The notes under the pieces: model-generated
Databases searched by the model: none
Told to the model about the DNA's origin: nothing
The model's input: the letters and a program-made list of their open reading frames with translations, nothing else
Virus record (IMG/VR): IMGVR_UViG_3300046327_000079
Span: 1-50,203 of that record
DNA length: 50,203 nucleotides
Source: a virus
Strand: one strand, 5' to 3'
Translations under genes and position numbers: made by a program
Shown: in pieces, positions 32,863 to 40,504 of the stretch
Numbering within the stretch: position 1 is the first letter of the stretch
Layout of the letters: each line of letters starts with the position of its first letter

Positions 32863-33804
32863 ATGGAGACCATTCTCTCAGGATTAATAGATCAAGTATT
32901 AGGGTACGGTGAAAAAGCCACCAAAACCAACAGGAAGTACCACTGCCCTTTCCCTGATTGTCCAACCCATGGTACATCTAAGAGAAAGCTTGAAATAGAC
33001 GTTGTTACGGACTCTGAAGGTAATAATAGGTGGGCTTGCTGGGTATGTGGTAATAAAGGACGGACTATAAGGTCGCTATTCAGAAAGATTGGAGCTACGG
33101 CTAGTCAATTAAGAGATCTATCCACAATAATAGTAAGAACAGATAGGGAAGATCAAGATACCGCAGAGTTTGATGGAGTTTTACCAGTCGAGTACAAGTT
33201 CTTATTAGATGTTAAGAAGAGCGATATTCTTGCTAAACATGCAATGTTATATCTCAAGAAAAGAGGAGTTACCGAACAAGATATCATCAAGTACCAAATG
33301 GGCTACTGTGAAGAAGGTCCATATGCAGAGAGAATAATAATGCCATCTTTTGACTCTTCCGGAAAGATAAACTTCTTTGTAGGTAGATCATTTGATCCAG
33401 AGGTAAGATTAAAATATAAATACCCACAGGCTTCAAGAGATATTATTCCATTTGAGATGTATATTAACTGGAATGTGCCTGTTGTTTTGTGTGAGGGAGG
33501 ATTTGATATGCTGGCTATTAAACGAAACGCTATACCGCTGCTAGGGAAGTCTATAACTCCAAAGCTTATGAAAAAGCTAGTAGAATCTAAAATACAGAAA
33601 GTTTACGTAGCTTTGGATAAAGACGCAATATCCATGGCCTTAAAACACTGTGAAACCTTGATGTCACTAGGAAAGAAGGTATTTTTGGTAGAAATGGATG
33701 ATAAAGACCCATCTTCTATGGGATTTGAATCATTCCTATCTTTAATTCAGCAGGTAGAACCTCTTACAACTAACAAACTCTTAAAATATAAAATGTCACT
33801 ATAA
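32863..33804 (+). CDS. 61: DNA primase (gp61-like)
   Basis: A 313-residue DnaG-type primase of the short phage form. Zinc-binding module: C28, C33, then C59 and C62 (WACWVCGNKG). TOPRIM domain: VVLCEGGFDMLAI with catalytic E211, and YVALDKDAI with D252 and D254. It makes RNA primers for lagging-strand synthesis together with a gp41-type helicase not in this window. It is a replication gene among virion genes. Stop overlaps the next gene (TAATG). Confidence 0.88.
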   Translation: METILSGLIDQVLGYGEKATKTNRKYHCPFPDCPTHGTSKRKLEIDVVTDSEGNNRWACWVCGNKGRTIRSLFRKIGATASQLRDLSTIIVRTDREDQDTAEFDGVLPVEYKFLLDVKKSDILAKHAMLYLKKRGVTEQDIIKYQMGYCEEGPYAERIIMPSFDSSGKINFFVGRSFDPEVRLKYKYPQASRDIIPFEMYINWNVPVVLCEGGFDMLAIKRNAIPLLGKSITPKLMKKLVESKIQKVYVALDKDAISMALKHCETLMSLGKKVFLVEMDDKDPSSMGFESFLSLIQQVEPLTTNKLLKYKMSL

Positions 33805-34352
33805 TGGAAAATAAAACAAACTTCCTCATTCAGTTGGATGAAACTCAGTACCAAACCCCAGATATCACCAAGAAAGGCGTTGCCAGAGCTGCTGCAAACA
33901 TATATACAGCTGTTATGGATGGAAATATGTCTGCTGTTGATGTAGCTGTGATGCTAAAGTTCGTAGAGGAGACAGGTAAAAGTCTCAAAGAATTAGCTGA
34001 TGATAATGGTAGAAATACTTTTGTAGATTTAGTAAGAGAGGAGATTGAAAAGAATGCAGACGATGGTAAAACCTTCAGTACTAAGCACGGAGTTAAGTTT
34101 GAACTGTATGAGGCGGCTACTAAATTTGATTATGAATCTTGCGGAGATCCTATCTGGAACAAGCTTAGCAAAGAGCTGGAGCTAACCAAGGCTAAGATGA
34201 AAGAAAGGGAATCTTTTCTCAAGAGTCTTAAAGGAGCTACAACTATGAATATAGTAGATCCAGACACCTCTGAATTCCATGAAAATGTAGAATTGTACCC
34301 TCCAGCTAAGTCATCTACATCCACATACAAACAGACGATGATTAATGGATAA
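33804..34352 (+). CDS. Conserved-type phage protein of unknown function
   Basis: A 182-residue, mainly helical protein. The segment KFELYEAATKFDYESCGDPI, then a helix with KEREKFLKSL-like sequence (KERESFLKSL), recalls a family found in many siphophages, function unknown. Translated in step with the primase gene. It may serve replication, given that pairing. The last 30 residues are polar and probably disordered. Confidence 0.65.
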   Translation: MENKTNFLIQLDETQYQTPDITKKGVARAAANIYTAVMDGNMSAVDVAVMLKFVEETGKSLKELADDNGRNTFVDLVREEIEKNADDGKTFSTKHGVKFELYEAATKFDYESCGDPIWNKLSKELELTKAKMKERESFLKSLKGATTMNIVDPDTSEFHENVELYPPAKSSTSTYKQTMING

Positions 34353-34378
34353 ATTCGATATTTATAGTAGTATCGAAT
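34353..34378. promoter_or_regulatory. Hairpin overlapping a promoter-like motif
   Basis: ATTCGATA (34353-34360) and TATCGAAT (34371-34378) form a perfect eight-base inverted repeat around ten bases. The ATATTTATA motif (34358-34366) lies across its left arm and loop. May serve as operator, terminator remnant or leader hairpin. Confidence 0.45.
34358..34366 (+). promoter_or_regulatory. Late-promoter-like motif ATATTTATA
   Basis: Exact copy, 16 bases before the ATG at 34383; starts the capsid-cargo block. Confidence 0.65.
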
Positions 34379-34382
34379 AAAT

Positions 34383-35489
34383 ATGCAAGAACAACATCCG
34401 TGCTATTATCCAGGAGAGTTCGCACCTCCAACTAAAATGCATTTAAATGCCTTATACTGGTTGTTAAACATACCAGAGGTGAGTCATGTGCATGTAGTAA
34501 TAGGGAAAGATAACGGCCCTATAAGCCAAGATCAAAAGGCTAGAATGTGGGAGATCCTTTTGAAATCTCAGTTTTCACCACAGGCTACTGTAATAAAGTC
34601 AAAAGATAAGGGACCTCTTAGCGAGGTTCACTCTATATTTGAAGAGAAAGGAAAGCCTGCTTATTTAGCTTTGGATGAAAAAGCTGCTAGGAATAAAGGA
34701 CTACAGAAGAAGTTTGCAAAGTTTCCCAACTATGGAATGCAGCTTCTTCCTTCTCAATTTTATAAATCATCTGCAAACTTACATCAAGCAGCAATAGACG
34801 GAGATCGTGCAGCTGTAAAAGCAGAACTTCCGGATGATTTCTCCGATTCTCAGATTGATGAGTACATGAAAATACTTAGTGGACCGGCTGTAACTGACGA
34901 GCCGCTAGAAGATAAATCCCCTCTAATTAATTACAAAGAAGAATACACCAAGAAATTCAGTGATGGATTTTGGAAAAGTGTATTTGAGCCAATAGCTAGC
35001 GATTCCTTTACTAGTATATATGAGTCTGGGGAGTACGGTGATATAGTGTTGGAATTAGAAAGCTATGGACATGTATACGAAGCAGAAATATCATTAGATA
35101 GTGTATACGAGTATAAAAAATTAGATGAATCATCTAAGGATGAGTATAGATTTCATGATAAATCAGGATTGGAACACACCATTTACTATATACCAGGGAA
35201 CCATCAGCTTAAGATGTATTGTATAGACCCTAAAACAGGTAAAGAATCAGCGGATAGAAAGTTACAACCTAACTATGATCCTAAAGTTTTAAACACGAGT
35301 TCTAAGATTATAGTAGATGAAATATTGCCAAAATATGATAGAGTAGACATAGCACCTGTAGATAATGTTAGGTATAGATTTTTTAGAGCTATTTTATCAA
35401 AGTATTTAAACAAAGAAACATGGGACATTAAAACCAATGTGGAAGGCGTTATATCTCTAAGAAAAAACAAAAAAGAAGAAAATAAATAA
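34383..35489 (+). CDS. Nucleotidyltransferase-like (HxGH superfamily) two-domain protein
   Basis: A 368-residue protein. The N-terminal 160 residues follow the cytidylyltransferase/NMN-adenylyltransferase pattern: PGEFAPPTKMHLNAL (G11, F13, T17, H20), HVHVVIGKDNGPIS, and a late FYKSSANLHQAAIDGD resembling the I-S-x-T/S-x-I/L-R end motif. The second His of HxGH is replaced (KMHLN), so activity is uncertain. Residues about 190-368 form an unknown domain with a DxxV/E-rich strand region. It leads a block of capsid-type proteins. It may be a packaged nucleotide-modifying enzyme or a protein using the fold for binding only. Confidence 0.65.
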   Translation: MQEQHPCYYPGEFAPPTKMHLNALYWLLNIPEVSHVHVVIGKDNGPISQDQKARMWEILLKSQFSPQATVIKSKDKGPLSEVHSIFEEKGKPAYLALDEKAARNKGLQKKFAKFPNYGMQLLPSQFYKSSANLHQAAIDGDRAAVKAELPDDFSDSQIDEYMKILSGPAVTDEPLEDKSPLINYKEEYTKKFSDGFWKSVFEPIASDSFTSIYESGEYGDIVLELESYGHVYEAEISLDSVYEYKKLDESSKDEYRFHDKSGLEHTIYYIPGNHQLKMYCIDPKTGKESADRKLQPNYDPKVLNTSSKIIVDEILPKYDRVDIAPVDNVRYRFFRAILSKYLNKETWDIKTNVEGVISLRKNKKEENK

Positions 35490-35498
35490 CCTACAGTA

Positions 35499-36092
35499 AT
35501 GAAACTAAGAGAATTATTCCTAGAAGCATTTGACGATTGTGGCTGTTCCGGAGAAAGATTATCCGAAGGTATGCGCTACCATGTAGACAATAATAGACCT
35601 CTTACAGAGAATATATACAGACCATTCTCTAAAGAGTATTTCGAGCTGTTCAAAGAAGCTCGTGAATTGTATAAGCAAGGTCTATTAGTAATAACTGAGG
35701 AAGAAGAAAAGATTCTATCTAATACTGATCTCGGAGAGTATGGATATTTTAATGGAGTAAAAGTCCCATTAGACTTTCCAATGAGTCTAGAACAAATACA
35801 AGAGGTCAAGCACCAAGGTAAAGAAGTACAACTTAATAAGCCAAAGCGTGGGGGAAGTAAAAAGTTCTACGTATATGTACGTAAACCAGGCGGAGGCATT
35901 AAGAAAGTATCTTTTGGAGATACTAGCGGTCTTAAAGCTAAAATAAACGATCCTAAGGCTCGTAAATCTTTTGCAGCTAGGCACAAATGTGCACAAGCTA
36001 AAGATAAGACCATGGCACAATACTGGGCCTGTAGACTACCTAGATATGCAAGTATGCTTGGGTTAAAATCTAATTTTACAGGATTCTGGTAG
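35499..36092 (+). CDS. Capsid-targeted candidate with Cys/Arg-rich phage C-terminal domain (DUF5872-like)
   Basis: A 197-residue protein. N-terminus MKLRELFLEAFDD is a capsid-targeting-like helix; L21-S22-E23 is a possible protease site. The C-terminal 85 residues are basic and strongly patterned: KKFYVYVRKPGGGIKKVSFG, then NDPKARKSFAARHKC and MAQYWACRLPRYA, as in the DUF5872-type domain I recall from many T4-like phages. Basic character suits contact with packaged DNA. Function unknown. Confidence 0.7.
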   Translation: MKLRELFLEAFDDCGCSGERLSEGMRYHVDNNRPLTENIYRPFSKEYFELFKEARELYKQGLLVITEEEEKILSNTDLGEYGYFNGVKVPLDFPMSLEQIQEVKHQGKEVQLNKPKRGGSKKFYVYVRKPGGGIKKVSFGDTSGLKAKINDPKARKSFAARHKCAQAKDKTMAQYWACRLPRYASMLGLKSNFTGFW

Positions 36093-36093
36093 T

Positions 36094-36357
36094 ATGGAAG
36101 ATAGACCATATATAGAAACATATAATGAAGGTTGGTACGAAAGGGTTTTTAAAGCCGATGTAGACTCTGGAGAATTAAGGTGGCATAGGGATAGAGAGGA
36201 TCGTGTAATTGAACCCATAGAACCAACCGATTGGTTTTTTCAGAAAGACGGAGGACTTCCTATCAGAATAGAAGGTCAGATCCATATATCAATGGGAGAG
36301 TGGCACAGAGCCATAAAAGGTACAGGGGATTTAAAAATAAGGATTAAAAAACTATAG
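36094..36357 (+). CDS. Small cupin-like phage protein
   Basis: An 87-residue beta-rich protein: LRWHRDREDRVIEPI, then DWFFQKDGGLP, then HISMGEWHRAIKGTGDLKI. The order of W-H-R-D-R-x-D-R and G-x-W-H-R resembles compact cupin-like proteins common in T4-like phages. Metal binding by the two His is possible. Two bases after the previous gene, two before the next. Confidence 0.65.
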   Translation: MEDRPYIETYNEGWYERVFKADVDSGELRWHRDREDRVIEPIEPTDWFFQKDGGLPIRIEGQIHISMGEWHRAIKGTGDLKIRIKKL

Positions 36358-36359
36358 TT

Positions 36360-36938
36360 ATGTCAGATACAAAATTAAAGAAAGAATTTAGAGAAAGGGA
36401 TGTACAGCGCCTCAGGAATATTATAACCAAAAAGTACGGTAACGCTACCGGTGTTCAAGTTGGTTATGAGAAACAAACAGAAGAGAGGCTAGAAGGAGAT
36501 GTGTGGGAGGATAACGGAAAAACATGGACTATAAAAGACGGTCTTAAACAGACTGTTACCAAACTAGATGAGATAAAGAAGGCAACAAGGATGCCTTTAC
36601 TATGTCCTAACTGTTCTCAACCGATGAAAACATCTTTAGACAAGAAGATGTATCCCATCCATAAAACATGCTTTAGTTGCGTAGTTAGTATGGAGACAAA
36701 GTTGAAGATGGAGGGTAAGTACGAAGAATACTCTAGAAACATGGTTACAAAGAATATTGTAACTCATATAGAAGAAGCAGAACAGTTCATAGAAGAGTTT
36801 GCTAAAAATACAGTAAAAGAGACCTATGTAACGGAACAAGGGGATGTAGAAGAGTGGGAAGGTGGGGTAGACAAACAAAAATTAGTAGAAAAATGGAAAG
36901 AAGGCCTACAAGAAATGAAAGAAAGGCTGGAAAACTAA
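36360..36938 (+). CDS. Zinc-ribbon phage protein
   Basis: A 192-residue protein. Residues about 47-70 carry GDVWEDNGKTWTIKDGLKQT, and residues 82-107 carry a four-cysteine zinc site (C82, C85, C104, C107; CPNC and CFSC). A long charged helix follows. This whole layout is common in T4-like phages, with unknown function. Zinc ribbons of this type often bind nucleic acid or proteins. It ends just before a promoter-like motif. Confidence 0.7.
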   Translation: MSDTKLKKEFRERDVQRLRNIITKKYGNATGVQVGYEKQTEERLEGDVWEDNGKTWTIKDGLKQTVTKLDEIKKATRMPLLCPNCSQPMKTSLDKKMYPIHKTCFSCVVSMETKLKMEGKYEEYSRNMVTKNIVTHIEEAEQFIEEFAKNTVKETYVTEQGDVEEWEGGVDKQKLVEKWKEGLQEMKERLEN

Positions 36939-36947
36939 ATATTTATA
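36939..36947 (+). promoter_or_regulatory. Late-promoter-like motif ATATTTATA
   Basis: Exact copy, 16 bases before the ATG at 36964. Three bases further on lies the only + strand upstream TATAAATA (36950-36957), the classic T4 late element, so this start has both versions. Confidence 0.65.
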
Positions 36948-36963
36948 TCTATAAATAAACAAA

Positions 36964-37746
36964 ATGAAACTCTCTGAAATTTTTAAGGAAGCCTTATTAG
37001 AGGCTAAAAAGAAAAAGCCATCTGAAGGATTATCTAAAAAAGAAAAGTCTGACGTAGTTAAAAAGGCTAAAGCAGGTAAAGATATTGGTAATAAGGGCAA
37101 AGGATTTGAGAAATTAGCTAAGAAAGCTGGTGGAGGTGAAAAGGGAGAGAAAATAGCCGCTGCTGCCATGTGGAAAAATATTAAAAGAGTTAAAGAAGAG
37201 TATCAAACTCCTAAAAATAAAGTTCTAGCTCAAATAACTGGACCTAATTTCTGGTTAGCCAAAAAACCAGAAAATACCTGGGATGAAAAAGACCATGATT
37301 TAGCTGAAAGAATATTAAAAATGGCCAGCGAAGAAGGTAAAATACCTTCCAATTTACCAATGTCAGAAGGAGAAGATCACGAAGTATCCATGGCTCAAAA
37401 TAGCCTAAAGTCTATCATGCAGTCTTGTGCCGATCTCATGAACAAATTAGGAGATGATGAGAGGGATATCCCAGGATGGATCCAAGATCACATTTCTAAT
37501 GCAGAAAACTTTATAGATCAAGCAGCTCAAGGATTTCACGAATTAGGAGGACACGACGAAGAGGAAGAAGACGATGAAGAAGAAGCAATGATTAGTCCTG
37601 TAGATGAGAAAAAACTCACAAAAGCTGAAAAGGCTAAGAAAGAGGATATAATAAAAGCAATGGCTATGAAAGGCGGCGGTAAAGATAAAATGGGCCCAAA
37701 ACAATATGCCATAGCAACTGCACAAGCTAAAAAATCTGCAGAATAA
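36964..37746 (+). CDS. Lys/Glu-rich capsid-cargo candidate
   Basis: A 260-residue protein with the clearest capsid-targeting-like N-terminus here, MKLSEIFKEALLEAKKKK, close in plan to the T4 internal-protein signal MKTYQEFIAEA; L11-L12-E13|A is a good cleavage site. Then come a Lys/Gly-rich region (residues 15-70), a helical domain (DIPGWIQDHISNAENFIDQA), an acid run near residues 200-210, and a basic tail (KGGGKDKMGPKQYAI). High charge and disorder suit a DNA-associated internal protein. Role inferred. Confidence 0.7.
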   Translation: MKLSEIFKEALLEAKKKKPSEGLSKKEKSDVVKKAKAGKDIGNKGKGFEKLAKKAGGGEKGEKIAAAAMWKNIKRVKEEYQTPKNKVLAQITGPNFWLAKKPENTWDEKDHDLAERILKMASEEGKIPSNLPMSEGEDHEVSMAQNSLKSIMQSCADLMNKLGDDERDIPGWIQDHISNAENFIDQAAQGFHELGGHDEEEEDDEEEAMISPVDEKKLTKAEKAKKEDIIKAMAMKGGGKDKMGPKQYAIATAQAKKSAE

Positions 37747-38300
37747 TGAAATTCCTAGACATACTAAAAGAGATAGCAGAAGAACAATCCTTCAAAGTCA
37801 TTTGCAAATGCGGATGGGGTTGGGAGATATCTAAAGGTGGAGAAGATGAGTATGTCTGTCATAAGTGTGGAGAGAATGTTATGGACCAAATGATAACCGA
37901 AAAGCTATGTCCTAAAGGAAAGGCATATGCTGAACGTAGGAAAGCTGCAGGAGAAAAACACTCAGCATACCTTATGGGAAGAGCAGTTCAAGTATGCAAA
38001 GGCAGGATAAAAGAAGAAGATTTAGAGGAGTTAGAAGAGGGCAGCTTACACAACTGGTTTAGTAAAGAAGACTGGGTTAGGATAGACACAGAAGGAAATA
38101 TAGCTGGGCCTTGTGGCTCTATGAAAAAGGGTAAACCTACCACAAGATGCTTGCCAAGAGCTAAGGCAGAAAGGCTATCTAAAGCAGAAAGAGCAGCTAC
38201 ATCTAAGAAGAAAGTAGCAGCCTCTAAAAAAGGAAAGCAGTTCGTTTCAAATACAAATAAAGCAAAAGTATCTTTCAAATCAAGAACAAAGGATAATTAA
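37746..38300 (+). CDS. Zinc-ribbon and DUF6321-like capsid-cargo candidate
   Basis: A 184-residue protein. N-terminus MKFLDILKEIAEE is targeting-like with LKE (7-9) and IAE (10-12) sites. A zinc ribbon follows (C20, C22, C38, C41: CKCGW and CHKCG), then CPKGKAYAERRKAAGEKHSA, and a DUF6321-like region SLHNWFSKEDWVRIDTEG, GPCGSMKKG, RCLPRAKAERLSKAERAA. The tail is strongly basic, so nucleic-acid contact is likely. Stop overlaps the next start. Confidence 0.7.
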   Translation: MKFLDILKEIAEEQSFKVICKCGWGWEISKGGEDEYVCHKCGENVMDQMITEKLCPKGKAYAERRKAAGEKHSAYLMGRAVQVCKGRIKEEDLEELEEGSLHNWFSKEDWVRIDTEGNIAGPCGSMKKGKPTTRCLPRAKAERLSKAERAATSKKKVAASKKGKQFVSNTNKAKVSFKSRTKDN

Positions 38301-38911
38301 TGAATACAGAACTAATAGTAGCTATAATAACTGCTGTAACAACTTCTGTAGTGGGGCCTGTCGTGGTGCACTACGTGCAATCAATGGTAGATAGAAAAAA
38401 GAAAGACACTCTTTTAGATGCCATAGAGTCAAACCAGATGATAAATGATAAGCTGGATCAGATAAAAAAAGAAATACACAGTGATCGCGTATGGCTGATT
38501 CAATTCCATAATGGAGCTCATTTTTACCCTACTGGAAAATCAATTCAAAAGTTCAGCATGGTATATGAGATAGTAAGCTCAGGAATTGTCCCCTGCCAAA
38601 CACAGTTTCAAAATATACCTGTAAGCTTGTTTAGCAAATCAATACACACTCTATATAAGGGGGCTACAATATCAATACCAGATACTACAGTATCGGAAAA
38701 ACAGTTTGAAGGGTTTACTTCAGTAATTCACGGTGCTAATGTTAAAAGTACGTATATGTTCCCTTTATACAATATAAAAAATGAATTTATAGGTATTGTT
38801 GGAATAGATTATGTTAGTAAGAAAAGAGACTTAAAAGAAAAAGAGCTTAATGATATAGATTTAGAATTATCTACAATAGGCGGAGTATTAAACAACTATT
38901 TAAAATTATGA
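38300..38911 (+). CDS. Membrane-anchored GAF-like domain protein
   Basis: A 203-residue protein. Residues 4-25 form a membrane anchor (LIVAIITAVTTSVVGPVVV), residues 30-60 a coiled coil, and residues about 62-200 a GAF-like domain (DRVWLIQFHNGAHFYPTG, KFSMVYEIVSSGI, MFPLYNIKNEFIGIVGID). GAF domains bind small ligands such as cyclic nucleotides. This anchor plus GAF layout is known to me from other T4-like phages, without function. It lacks a targeting-like N-terminus, so probably acts in the host membrane. Confidence 0.7.
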   Translation: MNTELIVAIITAVTTSVVGPVVVHYVQSMVDRKKKDTLLDAIESNQMINDKLDQIKKEIHSDRVWLIQFHNGAHFYPTGKSIQKFSMVYEIVSSGIVPCQTQFQNIPVSLFSKSIHTLYKGATISIPDTTVSEKQFEGFTSVIHGANVKSTYMFPLYNIKNEFIGIVGIDYVSKKRDLKEKELNDIDLELSTIGGVLNNYLKL

Positions 38912-39171
38912 TAAAGCTATTAAGTTTACTAGAAGAGTACGGTGGTGGAGAATATGTACTACCAGAAGACCACAAAGCAGGCATGAAAGTACCTAAAGGT
39001 GGGGCATGCTGTGCTAACTGCAACTATTGGAATGAGGGCAAGGACGATAACCCAGGACATTGTGGTAGTGATTTATACAAAAAATGGAAAGGTACCGATA
39101 GTATTCCATACGATCCATTAGAGTATTGTACCGACTGGTGGGAACCAAAGAAAGCAGAAAAGGCCAAGTAG
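38908..39171 (+). CDS. Small Cys-rich protein, HiPIP-like
   Basis: An 87-residue protein: N-terminus MIKLLSLLEEY with LLE (7-9) as a cleavage site, then a cysteine domain with C34/C35, C38, C52 and C74 (KGGACCANCNYW, GHCG, EYCTDWW). Spacing and the aromatic end resemble high-potential iron-sulphur proteins, so it may bind a 4Fe-4S cluster or zinc. Overlaps the GAF gene by four bases. Confidence 0.6.
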   Translation: MIKLLSLLEEYGGGEYVLPEDHKAGMKVPKGGACCANCNYWNEGKDDNPGHCGSDLYKKWKGTDSIPYDPLEYCTDWWEPKKAEKAK

Positions 39172-39175
39172 GTCG

Positions 39176-39184
39176 ATATTTATA
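39176..39184 (+). promoter_or_regulatory. Late-promoter-like motif ATATTTATA
   Basis: Exact copy, three bases before the ATG at 39188; leaderless if used as a -10 element. Confidence 0.55.
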
Positions 39185-39187
39185 TAT

Positions 39188-39736
39188 ATGAAACCCAATT
39201 ACTACCAAATATTTCAATATAAACTGTTAGAAGCTGCCGAGATTACTCCTGTGCAAACGGAGTCTAATCTAGAGAAAATTTTATCAAAATCTCCTAAGGT
39301 AACGTCTGTTCTGTTAAAACTACTTGCAAGTCAGAGTAAGAAGAATGACAAATCAATAGAACAGATAAGGAGTACAGTATCAGATATTAGGTGTATTTCG
39401 TATAAACCTACTACTTTTAGAGTAGTCATACCTAACGGTAATTACTTTGATATAAAATATGATCCTACTCCTTTAGAGTTGAATTATCCGGAAGACTTCA
39501 AGCCATCGGATTCTTTTCAAGTATTAGTTAGCGGAAAAAAGTATAACATATCAAATAATTCAGAGTATGAACAAGCTATGGATTATATCAATACTCTATT
39601 GAAAACCAAGCCAATAACCAAAGAGCCAGAACCTGATGAGGAGCCTGCAGCTGCTGGAGGAGAAACTCCCCCTGAAGGAGAAGCGCCAGCCGAAGAAACA
39701 CCGCCTGAAGAAGAAACCCCAGAACCTGAAGCATAA
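39188..39736 (+). CDS. Capsid-cargo candidate with acidic Pro/Glu tail
   Basis: A 182-residue protein. N-terminus MKPNYYQIFQYKLLEAAE, with L13-L14-E15|A as cleavage site. A helical and beta middle (residues 25-140) is not recognised. The last 40 residues are a low-complexity Pro/Glu/Ala tail (for example EEPAAAGGETPPEGEAPAEE). Its last base overlaps the start of the metallopeptidase-like gene, and the two may work together. Confidence 0.65.
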   Translation: MKPNYYQIFQYKLLEAAEITPVQTESNLEKILSKSPKVTSVLLKLLASQSKKNDKSIEQIRSTVSDIRCISYKPTTFRVVIPNGNYFDIKYDPTPLELNYPEDFKPSDSFQVLVSGKKYNISNNSEYEQAMDYINTLLKTKPITKEPEPDEEPAAAGGETPPEGEAPAEETPPEEETPEPEA

Positions 39737-40167
39737 TGGATTTAAAATACCAAAATATTAATCAAGACGTACAAGTATCTGGACATAATATTGTTCCATA
39801 TTTGCTTAATCTGGCTGAGTATATTCAAAATTCAGGTATTAAAATAATGCCGTATCCTAAAGTAATCATAGCATCTACTACTGAAAATGCTAATAATCCT
39901 TTTGGAAAAACGGCATATTATGATCCTATGCAAAAGTCAGTAACTCTATTTGTAGCTGGGAGGCATATAAAAGATGTACTGAGAAGCTATGCACATGAGC
40001 TTATACACCATAATCAGAATCTATCCGGTATGTTCGATAGCAACAATATAAATGCACTATCAGATCCTAGGTACGCAGAAAATGATAAACATCTTTTAAA
40101 TATGGAAAAAGATGCATATCTTCGGGGTAACATAGCATTTAGATTTTGGGAAGATTCAATGAAATAA
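39736..40167 (+). CDS. HExxH metallopeptidase-like protein
   Basis: A 143-residue protein with a zinc-protease site: SYAHELIHHNQN gives H87, E88 and H91, and E124 in NMEKDAYLRG can be the third ligand, as in gluzincins. A beta segment VTLFVAGRHI precedes it, as expected. Small size and lack of signal peptide suggest an intracellular or virion peptidase; the substrate is unknown. It lies between cargo-type proteins and the lysis-type pair. Confidence 0.75.
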   Translation: MDLKYQNINQDVQVSGHNIVPYLLNLAEYIQNSGIKIMPYPKVIIASTTENANNPFGKTAYYDPMQKSVTLFVAGRHIKDVLRSYAHELIHHNQNLSGMFDSNNINALSDPRYAENDKHLLNMEKDAYLRGNIAFRFWEDSMK

Positions 40168-40168
40168 C

Positions 40169-40504
40169 ATGAAAAAGTACATTATAGTAATCCTAATACT
40201 GATAGTATCTGCATTATTATTATATCCCGGATCATATAATGAATCTGAATACGAACAAGCTATTGATAGTTTAAATGTAGAAATAAACCTTAAGGAAGAT
40301 TCTATTAAGATATCTCAAGTAAAGATAGACACTCTTGAGCATATGGTAGAGGTGGCAGAGACTAAATTGGAAGAAAACCAAGGCAAAGTCAGAAAAATAT
40401 ATGAAACATATGAAGTACAAATACAGTCTGTTGATAGCTATGATATTAATCAGCTTGAGCAGTTTTTCTCAGACAGATATAAAGATACATCAAGTCCCGA
40501 ATAA
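40169..40504 (+). CDS. Spanin-like inner-membrane coiled-coil protein
   Basis: A 111-residue protein: residues 4-20 (YIIVILILIVSALLLYPG) form an N-terminal anchor, then a coiled coil (residues 30-85), then a C-terminal segment NQLEQFFSDRYKD. This matches an i-spanin (Rz-like) layout, C-terminus in the periplasm. The next gene starts inside it in another frame, as often seen in spanin pairs. Likely outer-membrane disruption step of lysis. Confidence 0.65.
   Translation: MKKYIIVILILIVSALLLYPGSYNESEYEQAIDSLNVEINLKEDSIKISQVKIDTLEHMVEVAETKLEENQGKVRKIYETYEVQIQSVDSYDINQLEQFFSDRYKDTSSPE

Noticed and set aside
36950-36957. Classic T4 late box TATAAATA on the + strand
   Set aside because: Only one such upstream copy was noticed, three bases past an ATATTTATA copy; not enough to call it the general late promoter of this phage.
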